Below the pieces are notes generated by a model. It worked only from the letters and a program-made list of their open reading frames with translations. It was not told the origin of the DNA and made no database searches. From JAZGDL01 sp036477795 (GTDB lineage Bacteria > Planctomycetota > Phycisphaerae > UBA1845): 6,110 nt of DNA. Location: the NCBI GenBank assembly GCA_036477795.1, contig JAZGDL010000463.1:1-6110 (forward strand), given 5' to 3'. A program made the translations under genes and the position numbers. Position 1 is the first letter of the stretch; every line of letters begins with the position of its first letter. Positions 1 through 5,951 of the stretch are shown here, in pieces.

Positions 1-969
1 CTGGAAGCCGATCGCGAGCGCGAGGCCATGTTCTTCGACGCGTTGGACAAGGTGCGGCGGGGGCTGTGCGTTTGCGTCTTCGACGGGCCTGATCGCATCC
101 AGCATATGTTCTGGCGATACATCGACCCGCAACACCCCGCCCGCAACGGGCAATCCGGCAAACAACGTCGCGGCGCCATCAAAGAGATGTATCGTCGCAT
201 GGACGACCTGGTCGGCCGAACACTCGAGGCCTGCGACGATGACGACACCGTGCTCATGGTGATATCCGACCACGGATTCAATTCGTTCCGCCGGGGGATC
301 GACCTGAACGTGTGGCTCGAGCAAAACGGTTATCTGAAACTCAAAGCCGACGGACGGGGAAAGAAGTACCTCGCCGGCGTGGATTGGTCGCAGACCCGTG
401 CCTACGGTTTGGGGCTGGCCGGCATCTGGCTCAACATCAAAGGGCGCGAGGAATGTGGGATCGTTGAGCCGGATGAGGCTGACGGGTTGCGCGCTGAGCT
501 GTGCGAAAAGCTGACCGGACTGCGTGACAGTGGGTCGGGCGAGGTGGCTATTAGACGGGCGTTGGACTCCCGCAAGATCTACCACGGCCCTTACAAGGAA
601 GAAGCCCCCGACATCATCATCGGTTATAATAAGGGTTTCCGCGTATCCTGGGAGGCGGCCATCGGACAACCGACGAAGCAGGTCTTCCATGACAACACCA
701 AGGCCTGGAGCGGCGATCACTCCATCGACCCCCAACTGGTGCCCGGCGTCTTGTTCTGCAACCGGAAGATCGCCACCAAACACCCGCATTTGATCGACAT
801 CGGCGCCACCGTGCTCGACATGTTCGGCGTGGACATGCCGCCCAATATCGATGGGCGAGCGCTCAAAGTCGCCGAGGCGGACGGGACATTTTTCAACGGC
901 GATCCATCGCCGAATGACGCTTCGTCGAAAACCACTTCCAAATCGGAGCCGGAGGCGAGCGTGTCATGA
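1..969 (+). CDS. AP-superfamily (type I phosphodiesterase/nucleotide pyrophosphatase-like) hydrolase, 5'-partial
   Basis: The frame is open from base 1, so this is the C-terminal 322 residues of a longer gene; the ATG at 28 is internal, since family N-terminal parts (first metal Asp and nucleophile) are missing. Numbering from the first visible codon, metal ligands of the alkaline phosphatase superfamily are present: Asp31 and His35 in DGPDRIQH, Asp90-His91 in ISDHGF, and His240 in SGDHS. The typical end, HLIDIGATVLDMFG followed by DGRAL, is also there. After it comes a low-complexity tail rich in Ser, Thr, Lys and Glu. The protein is clearly paralogous to the next gene, sharing blocks such as GVDW-S-TRAYGLGL and the APD(I/L)I(I/V)GY segment. 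Family knowledge predicts a two-zinc phosphoester or phosphodiester hydrolase. The substrate is unknown, and export cannot be judged without the N-terminus. The stop overlaps the next start (ATGA). Confidence 0.9.
   Translation: MEADREREAMFFDALDKVRRGLCVCVFDGPDRIQHMFWRYIDPQHPARNGQSGKQRRGAIKEMYRRMDDLVGRTLEACDDDDTVLMVISDHGFNSFRRGIDLNVWLEQNGYLKLKADGRGKKYLAGVDWSQTRAYGLGLAGIWLNIKGREECGIVEPDEADGLRAELCEKLTGLRDSGSGEVAIRRALDSRKIYHGPYKEEAPDIIIGYNKGFRVSWEAAIGQPTKQVFHDNTKAWSGDHSIDPQLVPGVLFCNRKIATKHPHLIDIGATVLDMFGVDMPPNIDGRALKVAEADGTFFNGDPSPNDASSKTTSKSEPEASVS
951..955 (+). promoter_or_regulatory. Ribosome binding site GGAGG for the gene at 966
   Basis: GGAGG lies 10 bases before the ATG at 966, inside the last codons of the upstream gene. 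Together with the 4-base ATGA overlap it fixes the start and suggests translational coupling of the two paralogues. Confidence 0.75.
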
Positions 970-3014
970 ACAGCAAGAGAGTACTTACCACCATGGCATT
1001 CGTGTCCCTGGCGTGCTGGGCGATGGTTGTGCCCTCGTGCCGGGATAAGGGCGGCCCCAACAAGAAGGTCATCGTGCTGGGTTTCGACGGGATGGACCCG
1101 CGGTTGTGCGAACGTCTCATGGACGCCGGCCAGTTGCCGAACCTGAACAAGATGCGTAAGGCCGGGGGCTACCGCCGTCTGGGCACCAGCATTCCGCCGC
1201 AAAGCCCGGTGGCCTGGTCCAGTTTCATCACCGGGGCGAATCCGGGCGTTCATGGGGTTTTCGACTTTATTCATCGAAACCCCGAACGCCAGTTCGCACC
1301 TTACTACTCATCCGCCCAGACCGTTGAAAGCGACGAGGGGTGGAACGTGGGCCGGTTCCGGATTCCGCTCACCTTCTGGCCCTTCAACCACACGGCCGCC
1401 AAGACCCTGCTACGTCGAGGCGGCGTGCCCTTTTGGGACTACCTGGACGAAGCCGGCGTGCCAGTGCATATGTACGACATCCCCGCCAACTACCCGCCCA
1501 GCGAGTCACATCACGGACACATGTGCTGTTTAAGCGGGATGGGCACGCCCGACCTTCTCGGCTCTTTCGGCACCTATCAGTACTTTTCCCAAGACACTAC
1601 TCGACCGAAGGGGCCGGAGACGGAGAGCGGCGGAATGCGCAAGCCTCTTGTCTTCAAGAACAACGCAGCCACCGCCACGCTCATAGGCCCGGAGAACACC
1701 TACCTCAAGAAGCCCATCCCTTCGAGGGTGACGTTCGAGCTCTATCGCCACCCACATGAGCCGACCGCAAGGATCGATCTGCAAGGCCAAACCGTCATTC
1801 TCAAAGAGGGCGAGTGGAGCGACTGGTGCCACGTGGACTTCGAATTGGAAATGCCGCCATTCCTTCCCAATAACCATGCAAAGGGCATCTGCCGGTTCTA
1901 CGTGCAAGAGGTCCGCCCGAACTTCAGACTGTACGTGACTCCCATCAACATCGACCCATCCGATCCCGGCGACCAGAGAATCACCGAGCCCCAAGGGTGG
2001 ATCACCGAGATTGCCGCTGAGCTGGGGCTTTTCTACACCTCCGGCTTTGCGGAGGACCACAAGGCGCTTTCCAACAAGGTCTTCGCCGACCATGAGTTTC
2101 ACACGCAGGCCGACTACGTACTCGCCGAGCGCATGAACCTGCTGCGCTACGCCATCGATCACTACGACGACGGGTTGTTGTTCTTCTACTTTTCCAGCAC
2201 CGATCTGCAAGCGCACCTGTTCTGGTGGGACTCCGACCGGAAGCACCCCTTGCGCTCCGCCGGAAAGGCTCGAGAATACCACGGCGTTGTCGAGGACCTT
2301 TACAAGCGCATGGACAGCGTCGTGGGCGACGTGGTGGCCCGATTCGGCGACGACGCGTTGATTCTGGTCATGTCCGATCACGGGTTCTGCGAGTTTCGCC
2401 GGCGGTTCGACCTCAACAACTGGCTTCGCGATAAAGGGTACGTGCGACCGGCCAACTGCAGGTCACTGCTGATGGGCGTGGATTGGAGCAGGACCCGCGC
2501 CTACGGCTTGGGGCTAAACGGGCTGTACCTGAACCTCGCCGGGCGCGAGCGCGACGGTATCGTTGATCCGAGTCGGCGCGACGCGCTGCTTGAGAAGATT
2601 TCCCAAGAGTTGTTGGCGGTTCGCGATCCGCTTGATGGAGCACCGGTCATCGCCGCGGTGTATCGCTCCGACGAGGTGTACTCGGGACCGAACGTCTCCA
2701 AGGCCCCGGATCTCATCGTTGGATACCATCGCGGCTACCGCGTCGCCTGGGGGTCCATACTCGGCTTCATCAGCGAAGAAACCATCGCCGACAACAGGGA
2801 GGCCTGGACCGCAGACCACTGCGTCGCCGCCGACCTGGTCCCCGGCGTCGTTTTCAGCAACAGGCCGATTCCACACGACGAGCCTTCGCTTATTGACATG
2901 GCTCCCACAATCCTGGAGGAATTCGGCCTCACCCCGCCCGAAACTATGAAGGGCGTGAGTTTGTTCAAACGATTGACCCGCATCGCCGCCGCCGATGGGG
3001 CCCCCAAGGAGTAG
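966..3014 (+). CDS. Exported AP-superfamily hydrolase (type I phosphodiesterase/nucleotide pyrophosphatase-like), probable lipoprotein
   Basis: Complete, 682 residues. The N-terminus is a signal sequence: Lys4-Arg5, hydrophobic core about 6-22, then VPSC with Cys25, a possible but imperfect lipobox (Pro at -2). The AP-superfamily set is complete: Asp41 in GFDGMD; Ser80 in QSPVAW as predicted nucleophile, nine residues before the Thr of ITG and at the place of the Thr in NPP enzymes; Asp413 and His417 in STDLQAHLFW; Asp471-His472 in MSDHGF; His618 in TADHC. Residues about 205-345 form an insertion with beta-like character between the two halves of the core. The expected role is metal-dependent hydrolysis of a phosphoester or phosphodiester outside the cytoplasmic membrane. 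The substrate is not evident, and phosphonoacetate-hydrolase-like or transferase activity cannot be excluded. It overlaps its upstream paralogue by 4 bases and ends 4 bases before the next gene, so it is certainly in an operon. Confidence 0.93.
   Translation: MNSKRVLTTMAFVSLACWAMVVPSCRDKGGPNKKVIVLGFDGMDPRLCERLMDAGQLPNLNKMRKAGGYRRLGTSIPPQSPVAWSSFITGANPGVHGVFDFIHRNPERQFAPYYSSAQTVESDEGWNVGRFRIPLTFWPFNHTAAKTLLRRGGVPFWDYLDEAGVPVHMYDIPANYPPSESHHGHMCCLSGMGTPDLLGSFGTYQYFSQDTTRPKGPETESGGMRKPLVFKNNAATATLIGPENTYLKKPIPSRVTFELYRHPHEPTARIDLQGQTVILKEGEWSDWCHVDFELEMPPFLPNNHAKGICRFYVQEVRPNFRLYVTPINIDPSDPGDQRITEPQGWITEIAAELGLFYTSGFAEDHKALSNKVFADHEFHTQADYVLAERMNLLRYAIDHYDDGLLFFYFSSTDLQAHLFWWDSDRKHPLRSAGKAREYHGVVEDLYKRMDSVVGDVVARFGDDALILVMSDHGFCEFRRRFDLNNWLRDKGYVRPANCRSLLMGVDWSRTRAYGLGLNGLYLNLAGRERDGIVDPSRRDALLEKISQELLAVRDPLDGAPVIAAVYRSDEVYSGPNVSKAPDLIVGYHRGYRVAWGSILGFISEETIADNREAWTADHCVAADLVPGVVFSNRPIPHDEPSLIDMAPTILEEFGLTPPETMKGVSLFKRLTRIAAADGAPKE
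3006..3011 (+). promoter_or_regulatory. Ribosome binding site AAGGAG that sets the start at 3019
   Basis: A perfect AAGGAG sits 7 bases before the ATG at 3019. An earlier in-frame ATG at 2995 would place this site inside the coding region and has no comparable site of its own, so 3019 is preferred. Confidence 0.8.
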
Positions 3015-3018
3015 CCGG

Positions 3019-3204
3019 ATGGCCAGGATCAAGATCGATGGACAGCTTTATGAACGGGTCAAGAGAGTTTCCCAGCGCGCCGGCTACGCATCGCCGGAGG
3101 AGCTCATCGTGCACCTGATTGAAAAGGAGCTGGCGGTTCTGGAGTCAGCCCAGTCCGAGGAGGAAGTCACCGAGCGCCTTCGTGGCCTGGGCTACCTCGA
3201 ATAA
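3019..3204 (+). CDS. Small ribbon-helix-helix-like protein with a C-terminal LGYLE tail
   Basis: 61 residues. A short strand (RIKID, 2-7) is followed by two predicted helices (about 8-21 and 26-42) separated by GYAS, the order expected of a ribbon-helix-helix (CopG/MetJ-like) fold. A charged linker (SEEEV, 46-50) leads to the ending ERLRGLGYLE. Such R-L-x-x-LGY endings are, from memory, common at the C-termini of AP-superfamily and sulfatase-like proteins; the two hydrolases upstream lack one. The gene starts 4 bases after the hydrolase stop behind an excellent ribosome binding site, so it is translated with that operon. It could be a small DNA-binding regulator of the operon or a protein-interaction partner of the hydrolase. 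Neither can be decided here. The coding call is secure; the fold call is moderate. Confidence 0.8.
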   Translation: MARIKIDGQLYERVKRVSQRAGYASPEELIVHLIEKELAVLESAQSEEEVTERLRGLGYLE

Positions 3205-3215
3205 AGCAGTCCGGC

Positions 3216-3234
3216 GTCACCCCGTGCGGGTGAC
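3216..3234 (+). promoter_or_regulatory. Intergenic hairpin before the membrane protein gene
   Basis: GTCACCC (3216-3222) and GGGTGAC (3228-3234) form a perfect 7-bp stem with the 5-base loop CGTGC. No T-run follows, so it is a poor intrinsic terminator. It ends 14 bases before the ATG at 3249, which has no visible Shine-Dalgarno sequence. It may affect translation of that gene, RNA processing or partial attenuation. Confidence 0.5.
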
Positions 3235-3248
3235 CCGCCCGAATTCGC

Positions 3249-4193
3249 ATGGACGTGATCAATCGGCTTCTCATCAACGGTGCAAACGCCTTGCTCGGGT
3301 TGTGGGAGACTGTTTATGTTTTCTGCGCTGCGCTGTTCGCCGGCCTGGAGGCGCTGCTCAACCCGATCGTGTCACCGGTCCTCGGCTTCCTGAACCCGAT
3401 GGCTACGAGCCTTGCCGATTTCACCTATCTGGCGCTGGACTCGATGCCGGTGTGGCTGGGGTTGACGGTGCTCTCGGTGCTTGCCGGAGTCGTCATGCTC
3501 ATTGTCTTCCGCTACACCTCGAACCAGGCGGCCATCGGCAAGGTCAAGGACGACATCAAAGCCAACCTCCTGGCCCTTAAGCTGTACAACCACGACATGC
3601 GTGTAACGTTTCAGGCTCAGGGGCGACTGTTTTGGTGTATTTTGCGTCTGCAACTGCACATGCTGCGGCCGATCCTGGTGATGCTCCCGCCCATGCTGTT
3701 GCTGTTGGGTCAAATGGGCGTTCGCTACCAGTATCGTCCACTACACCCCGGCGAACGGACGTTGATCAAAATGAAACTCGCCAGCACCATTGCCAATCCC
3801 GAGGATGTGATGCTTCAGCCCAATCCCGGGCTGATCGTCGAAGCCGGGCCGGTCCCCGGGGGCGGGTGGGTTGTCTGGCGGGTCCGCGGCGGGGCGCCCG
3901 GACGATACACACTCAGTTTCGACGTCGAGGGATCAATCGTGGAGAAGGAACTCGTCGTTGCAGACGGTTTGGAGCGGGTCAGCGCCGTTCGTCCCAGCCA
4001 CGATTGGACCGCCCAGATCCTGCATCCGCTGGAGCCGCGGCTGCCTGCCCTATCACCGGCGCGGTCCATCGAGATTCTCTACCCATCGCGTCCGTCGATG
4101 ATCCACGGGAGCAACTGGTGGATTCTAACGTTTTTCGTCGTATCCATGGTTGCCGCCGTCGCCCTTAAACCGGTGTTCAGGGTCAGATTCTGA
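3249..4193 (+). CDS. Multi-pass membrane protein, possibly Oxa1/EMC3 (DUF106)-like core with extracytoplasmic domain
   Basis: 314 residues. Hydrophobic segments lie at about 12-35, 66-88, 138-158 and 289-308. Between the second and third is a basic, helical, presumably cytosolic stretch (88-137: FRYTSNQ, then KVKDDIKANLLALKLY and FQAQGRLF). The third begins HMLRPILVMLPPM and is followed by YQYRPLHPGE. Residues about 165-285 look beta-rich and extracytoplasmic, and the protein ends in a helix plus a short RVRF tail. A membrane helix, basic helical hairpin and second membrane helix is the core plan of the Oxa1/YidC/EMC3 superfamily. This similarity is by eye and from memory of conserved bacterial hypothetical proteins, and is not proven. 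The start is the first ATG after an in-frame stop at 3231; no clear ribosome binding site precedes it. It is the last gene of the operon and faces pgk convergently. Confidence 0.88.
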   Translation: MDVINRLLINGANALLGLWETVYVFCAALFAGLEALLNPIVSPVLGFLNPMATSLADFTYLALDSMPVWLGLTVLSVLAGVVMLIVFRYTSNQAAIGKVKDDIKANLLALKLYNHDMRVTFQAQGRLFWCILRLQLHMLRPILVMLPPMLLLLGQMGVRYQYRPLHPGERTLIKMKLASTIANPEDVMLQPNPGLIVEAGPVPGGGWVVWRVRGGAPGRYTLSFDVEGSIVEKELVVADGLERVSAVRPSHDWTAQILHPLEPRLPALSPARSIEILYPSRPSMIHGSNWWILTFFVVSMVAAVALKPVFRVRF

Positions 4194-4201
4194 CGAATGC
4201 A

Positions 4202-4209
4202 AAAGAATT
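4202..4209. repeat. Left 8-bp direct repeat (candidate target-site duplication)
   Basis: AAAGAATT, repeated exactly at 4531-4538 immediately outside the other end of the 4210-4530 element. Nine bases match if the following G is counted, but that G then belongs to the terminal inverted repeat. Confidence 0.75.
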
Positions 4210-4281
4210 GGTTCATCCGAGATTCCCGGGGTGGCTGTTCCTCGCAGATTTACCCATCAGGGGCTGTTTGCTCGAAGTCCT

Positions 4282-4299
4282 GACCGGCTTCAGCCGGTC
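4282..4299. repeat. Palindrome A (GACCGGCT-TC-AGCCGGTC)
   Basis: Perfect 8-bp arms around a TC centre. The core ACCGGCTTCAGCCGGT recurs 27 bases later in the palindrome at 4302-4329. Short REP-like unit inside the 4210-4530 element. Confidence 0.8.
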
Positions 4300-4301
4300 C
4301 C

Positions 4302-4329
4302 TGTTTGCCACCGGCTTCAGCCGGTGGTC
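4302..4329. repeat. Palindrome B, 28 bp with TGTTTG flank
   Basis: Nine-base perfect arms CCACCGGCT (4308-4316) and AGCCGGTGG (4319-4327) around TC, preceded by TGTTTG and followed by TC. The reverse complement of 4470-4497 matches all 28 positions except four, which are two compensatory base-pair changes. Confidence 0.85.
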
Positions 4330-4349
4330 AAGCGACAATCCCCCCTCGG

Positions 4350-4370
4350 AAGCCGGCTTTAGCCGGGCTT
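4350..4370. repeat. Palindrome C (left member of inverted pair C/D)
   Basis: AAGCCGGCT, TT, AGCCGGGCTT: an imperfect palindrome with one bulged base. Its reverse complement closely matches 4422-4441 (one core mismatch), so C and D form an inverted pair around about 51 bases. Confidence 0.75.
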
Positions 4371-4421
4371 TTGCTTCGACAGAACACGAGATCGCGCCAC
4401 ATACTGAAAGGTGAATACCAC

Positions 4422-4441
4422 AAGCCCGGCTGAAGCCGGCT
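4422..4441. repeat. Palindrome D (right member of inverted pair C/D)
   Basis: AAGCCCGGCT, GA, AGCCGGCT: an inverted near-copy of the repeat at 4350-4370. The similarity extends a few bases into the inner flank (CCACAAG against CTTTTGC in the other orientation). Confidence 0.75.
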
Positions 4442-4469
4442 GGGGCATAAGAAGCACGAAGAATCCGCC

Positions 4470-4497
4470 GACCACCAACTGAAGTTGGTGGCAAACA
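4470..4497. repeat. Palindrome E, inverted 28-bp homologue of B
   Basis: Nine-base perfect arms CCACCAACT (4472-4480) and AGTTGGTGG (4483-4491) around GA, with flank GCAAACA. Read on the - strand it equals repeat B including the TGTTTG flank, except GG to AA in one arm and CC to TT in the other. Confidence 0.85.
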
Positions 4498-4530
4498 CCG
4501 GTCGGTCATCCCATTTTTCCCGGATGAACC

Positions 4531-4538
4531 AAAGAATT
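4531..4538. repeat. Right 8-bp direct repeat (candidate target-site duplication)
   Basis: AAAGAATT, the exact partner of 4202-4209, abutting the right terminal inverted repeat. Confidence 0.75.
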
Positions 4539-4585
4539 GCCCACCAAGTGCGCTCCGAAGAGCATCCGTGACGCACGGCGGGTGG

Positions 4586-4612
4586 CATGGGTCCGCCGTA
4601 GGCGGACCCGTG
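4586..4612. repeat. Strong hairpin between convergent genes
   Basis: GGGTCCGCC (4589-4597) and GGCGGACCC (4601-4609) form a perfect 9-bp stem with loop GTA. On the + strand it extends to 12 bp with one U-G pair (4586-4612). The + strand continues TGGTGTTTCG and the - strand ATGCCACCC, so neither side has a real T-run. It may be a dispersed palindrome or a weak terminator between the operon and pgk. The nearby 10-bp palindrome GTCCGCGGAC (4626-4635) is related in sequence. Confidence 0.65.
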
Positions 4613-4658
4613 GTGTTTCGCGTGAGTCCGCGGACCGCATGGGGTTTTGTTACGGGGT

Positions 4659-5894
4659 CTACGCTTCGTCGAGGATTTCGATAGCTGCGAAGGGCTTTCC
4701 TTCAAGAAACTCCAGCGATGCCCCGCCTCCGGTTGAAACGTGGGTGATCCGATCGCTGAGCCCGGCGGCGCTGATCGCAGCGGCGCTGTCGCCCCCTCCG
4801 ACAATGGTCACGGCACCGCGATCGGTCGCGTTAGCGACCGCGTTGGCGATGGCCAAGGTGCCGGTGTCAAACGGTGGTGTCTCAAAGACGCCCATGGGCC
4901 CGTTCCAGACAATGGTGCCGGCGGTTTGCAGGATGTCGCGATAGGCGCTGATGGTCTTGGGGCCGACGTCCAGACCCATCATGTCTTGGGGAATCGACGA
5001 CTCACAAACCCGGGTCGGTGCGTCCGACCGGATCTCAGCCGCCGCAACGGAATCAATGGGCAGACGAATCCTGTCGCCGGCCTTGGCTTGCAGTCGTCGG
5101 GCGGTGTCATAACGGTCCGGCTCGGTGAGGCTCCTGCCCACTGCCGTCCCTTGCGCCGCTGCAAACGTAAAGGCCATGGCCCCGCCGATCAGAATGGTGT
5201 CACATTTTTCGAGGAGTGCTTCGATCGTGCCGACTTTGTCCGAAACCTTCGCTCCGCCCAGAATGACCACAAACGGCCGCTTGGGGTCGGCGACCGCCCC
5301 GCCGAGAAACTTGAGCTCCTTGGCCACCAGGTAGCCCATCACCCGCGGCTGGTGGTGCATCTTCTGCGGGACGGTGAGCATGCTGGCGTTATCGCGATGG
5401 CAGGTGCCGAAGGCATCGTTGACATAAACGTCCGCCAGGGCTGCCAGCTTCTCGGCGAACTGATCCTTGCAACTACGAAGATCGGGATCGCCCTTGGCCT
5501 TGGCGTCCTTGATGGTCTCACCCTCATGGAAACGAAGGTTTTCAAGCACGCAACACTGGCCGTCTCGGAGCGTTTTGACCTTTTCCTGAACCTCGGGCCC
5601 GACGCAATCCGGAACGAACATGACCGGTTGACCGAGCAGGTGGGCAAGTCGCTCAGCGATGGGTTCCAACGTTAGCCGCTTGTCTTTTTCGGGGTCACCT
5701 TTGGGCCGGCCGAGATGGCTGATCAGGATCAGGCGGCCGCCGTCATGAAGGAGCTTCTGAACGGTCGGAAGAGCGGCTTGGATGCGGCGGTCGTCGGTGA
5801 TGCGACCGTGGTCGTCCAGCGGCACGTTCAGGTCCAGACGAACAAGGACGCGTAGGCCCTGAACGTTGATGTCGTCGATTGACAGCTTAGGCAT
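4659..5894 (-). CDS. pgk: Phosphoglycerate kinase
   Basis: 411 residues. Catalyses 1,3-bisphosphoglycerate + ADP to 3-phosphoglycerate + ATP in cytosolic glycolysis (reverse in gluconeogenesis). Family hallmarks in order: VRLDLNVP (18-25), SHLGRP (59-64), ENLRFHEGE (118-126), VNDAFGTCHR (158-167), GGAKVSDK (213-220), GGAMAFTF (237-244), WNGPMGVFE (330-338), GGGDSAAA (367-373) and STGGGASLE (387-395). The start at MPKLSIDDIN matches the usual PGK N-terminus; the frame runs on upstream through tandem repeats, but that is not PGK-like. No strong Shine-Dalgarno sequence precedes the ATG. Length slightly exceeds the usual 390-400, partly from an extra charged stretch at about 127-145. The C-terminus (KPFAAIEILDEA) departs from the common LPGVAAL ending. 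It stands alone: no gap or tpi is in view. Active residues look intact. Confidence 0.98.
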   Translation of the reverse strand: MPKLSIDDINVQGLRVLVRLDLNVPLDDHGRITDDRRIQAALPTVQKLLHDGGRLILISHLGRPKGDPEKDKRLTLEPIAERLAHLLGQPVMFVPDCVGPEVQEKVKTLRDGQCCVLENLRFHEGETIKDAKAKGDPDLRSCKDQFAEKLAALADVYVNDAFGTCHRDNASMLTVPQKMHHQPRVMGYLVAKELKFLGGAVADPKRPFVVILGGAKVSDKVGTIEALLEKCDTILIGGAMAFTFAAAQGTAVGRSLTEPDRYDTARRLQAKAGDRIRLPIDSVAAAEIRSDAPTRVCESSIPQDMMGLDVGPKTISAYRDILQTAGTIVWNGPMGVFETPPFDTGTLAIANAVANATDRGAVTIVGGGDSAAAISAAGLSDRITHVSTGGGASLEFLEGKPFAAIEILDEA

Positions 5895-5904
5895 TGCTAA
5901 TCTG

Positions 5905-5951
5905 TTGACGAGTCCTGTAGCGCCGCCCCTCGTGGGCGGCGCATTGACGAG
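5905..5951. repeat. GC-rich hairpin bracketed by 8-bp direct repeats, upstream of pgk
   Basis: GCGCCGCCC (5920-5928) and GGGCGGCGC (5934-5942) form a perfect 9-bp stem with loop CTCGT. The exact octamer TTGACGAG lies on both sides (5905-5912 and 5944-5951). It occupies the pgk leader, ending about 10 bases before the start codon. It may be a small inserted palindrome with a target duplication, or a leader structure. Confidence 0.65.

Larger units (their letters stand above)
4210..4530. mobile_element. MITE-like non-autonomous element, 321 bp
   Basis: The ends are perfect inverted repeats: GGTTCATCCG at 4210-4219 and CGGATGAACC at 4521-4530. An exact 8-bp direct repeat AAAGAATT flanks it (4202-4209, 4531-4538), as expected of a target duplication. 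No credible coding region lies inside; the open frames there are low-complexity readings through palindromes. The interior holds five short palindromes, four as nested inverted pairs (4302-4329 with 4470-4497; 4350-4370 with 4422-4441), so a transcript or single strand could fold into a branched hairpin. Size, ends and duplication fit a miniature inverted-repeat transposable element mobilised in trans. Insertion-sequence families making 8-bp duplications include IS1595, IS66 and ISL3, but the parent cannot be named. It sits between convergent genes, a tolerant site. Confidence 0.7.

Noticed and set aside
376..420. Recent gene conversion between the two hydrolase paralogues (similar DNA at about 2475-2520)
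   Set aside because: The shared stretch encodes the conserved GVDWS-TRAYGLGL block; protein constraint plus similar codon use explains it, and third positions differ.
1530..2381. 283-residue reading frame antisense to the hydrolase
   Set aside because: Explained by high-GC codon use of the sense gene, which has full catalytic motifs; no domain or ribosome binding site supports the antisense frame.
2995..3018. Earlier start for the small RHH-like protein
   Set aside because: The AAGGAG site 7 bases before 3019 is ideal and would be inside the longer version; the extra residues (MGPPRSSR) add nothing to the fold.
4213..4509. 98-residue reading frame on the - strand in the intergenic region
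   Set aside because: It reads through the palindromes (RLKPV-type repeats), overlaps the element's repeats and has no recognisable domain; such frames are typical artefacts of these repeats.
4586..4612. Classic intrinsic terminator
   Set aside because: The stem is strong but no T-run follows on either strand, so only a weak or bidirectional role is possible.
4740..5675. 311-residue reading frame antisense to pgk
   Set aside because: It lies wholly opposite a complete pgk with all family motifs and shows no recognisable protein features.
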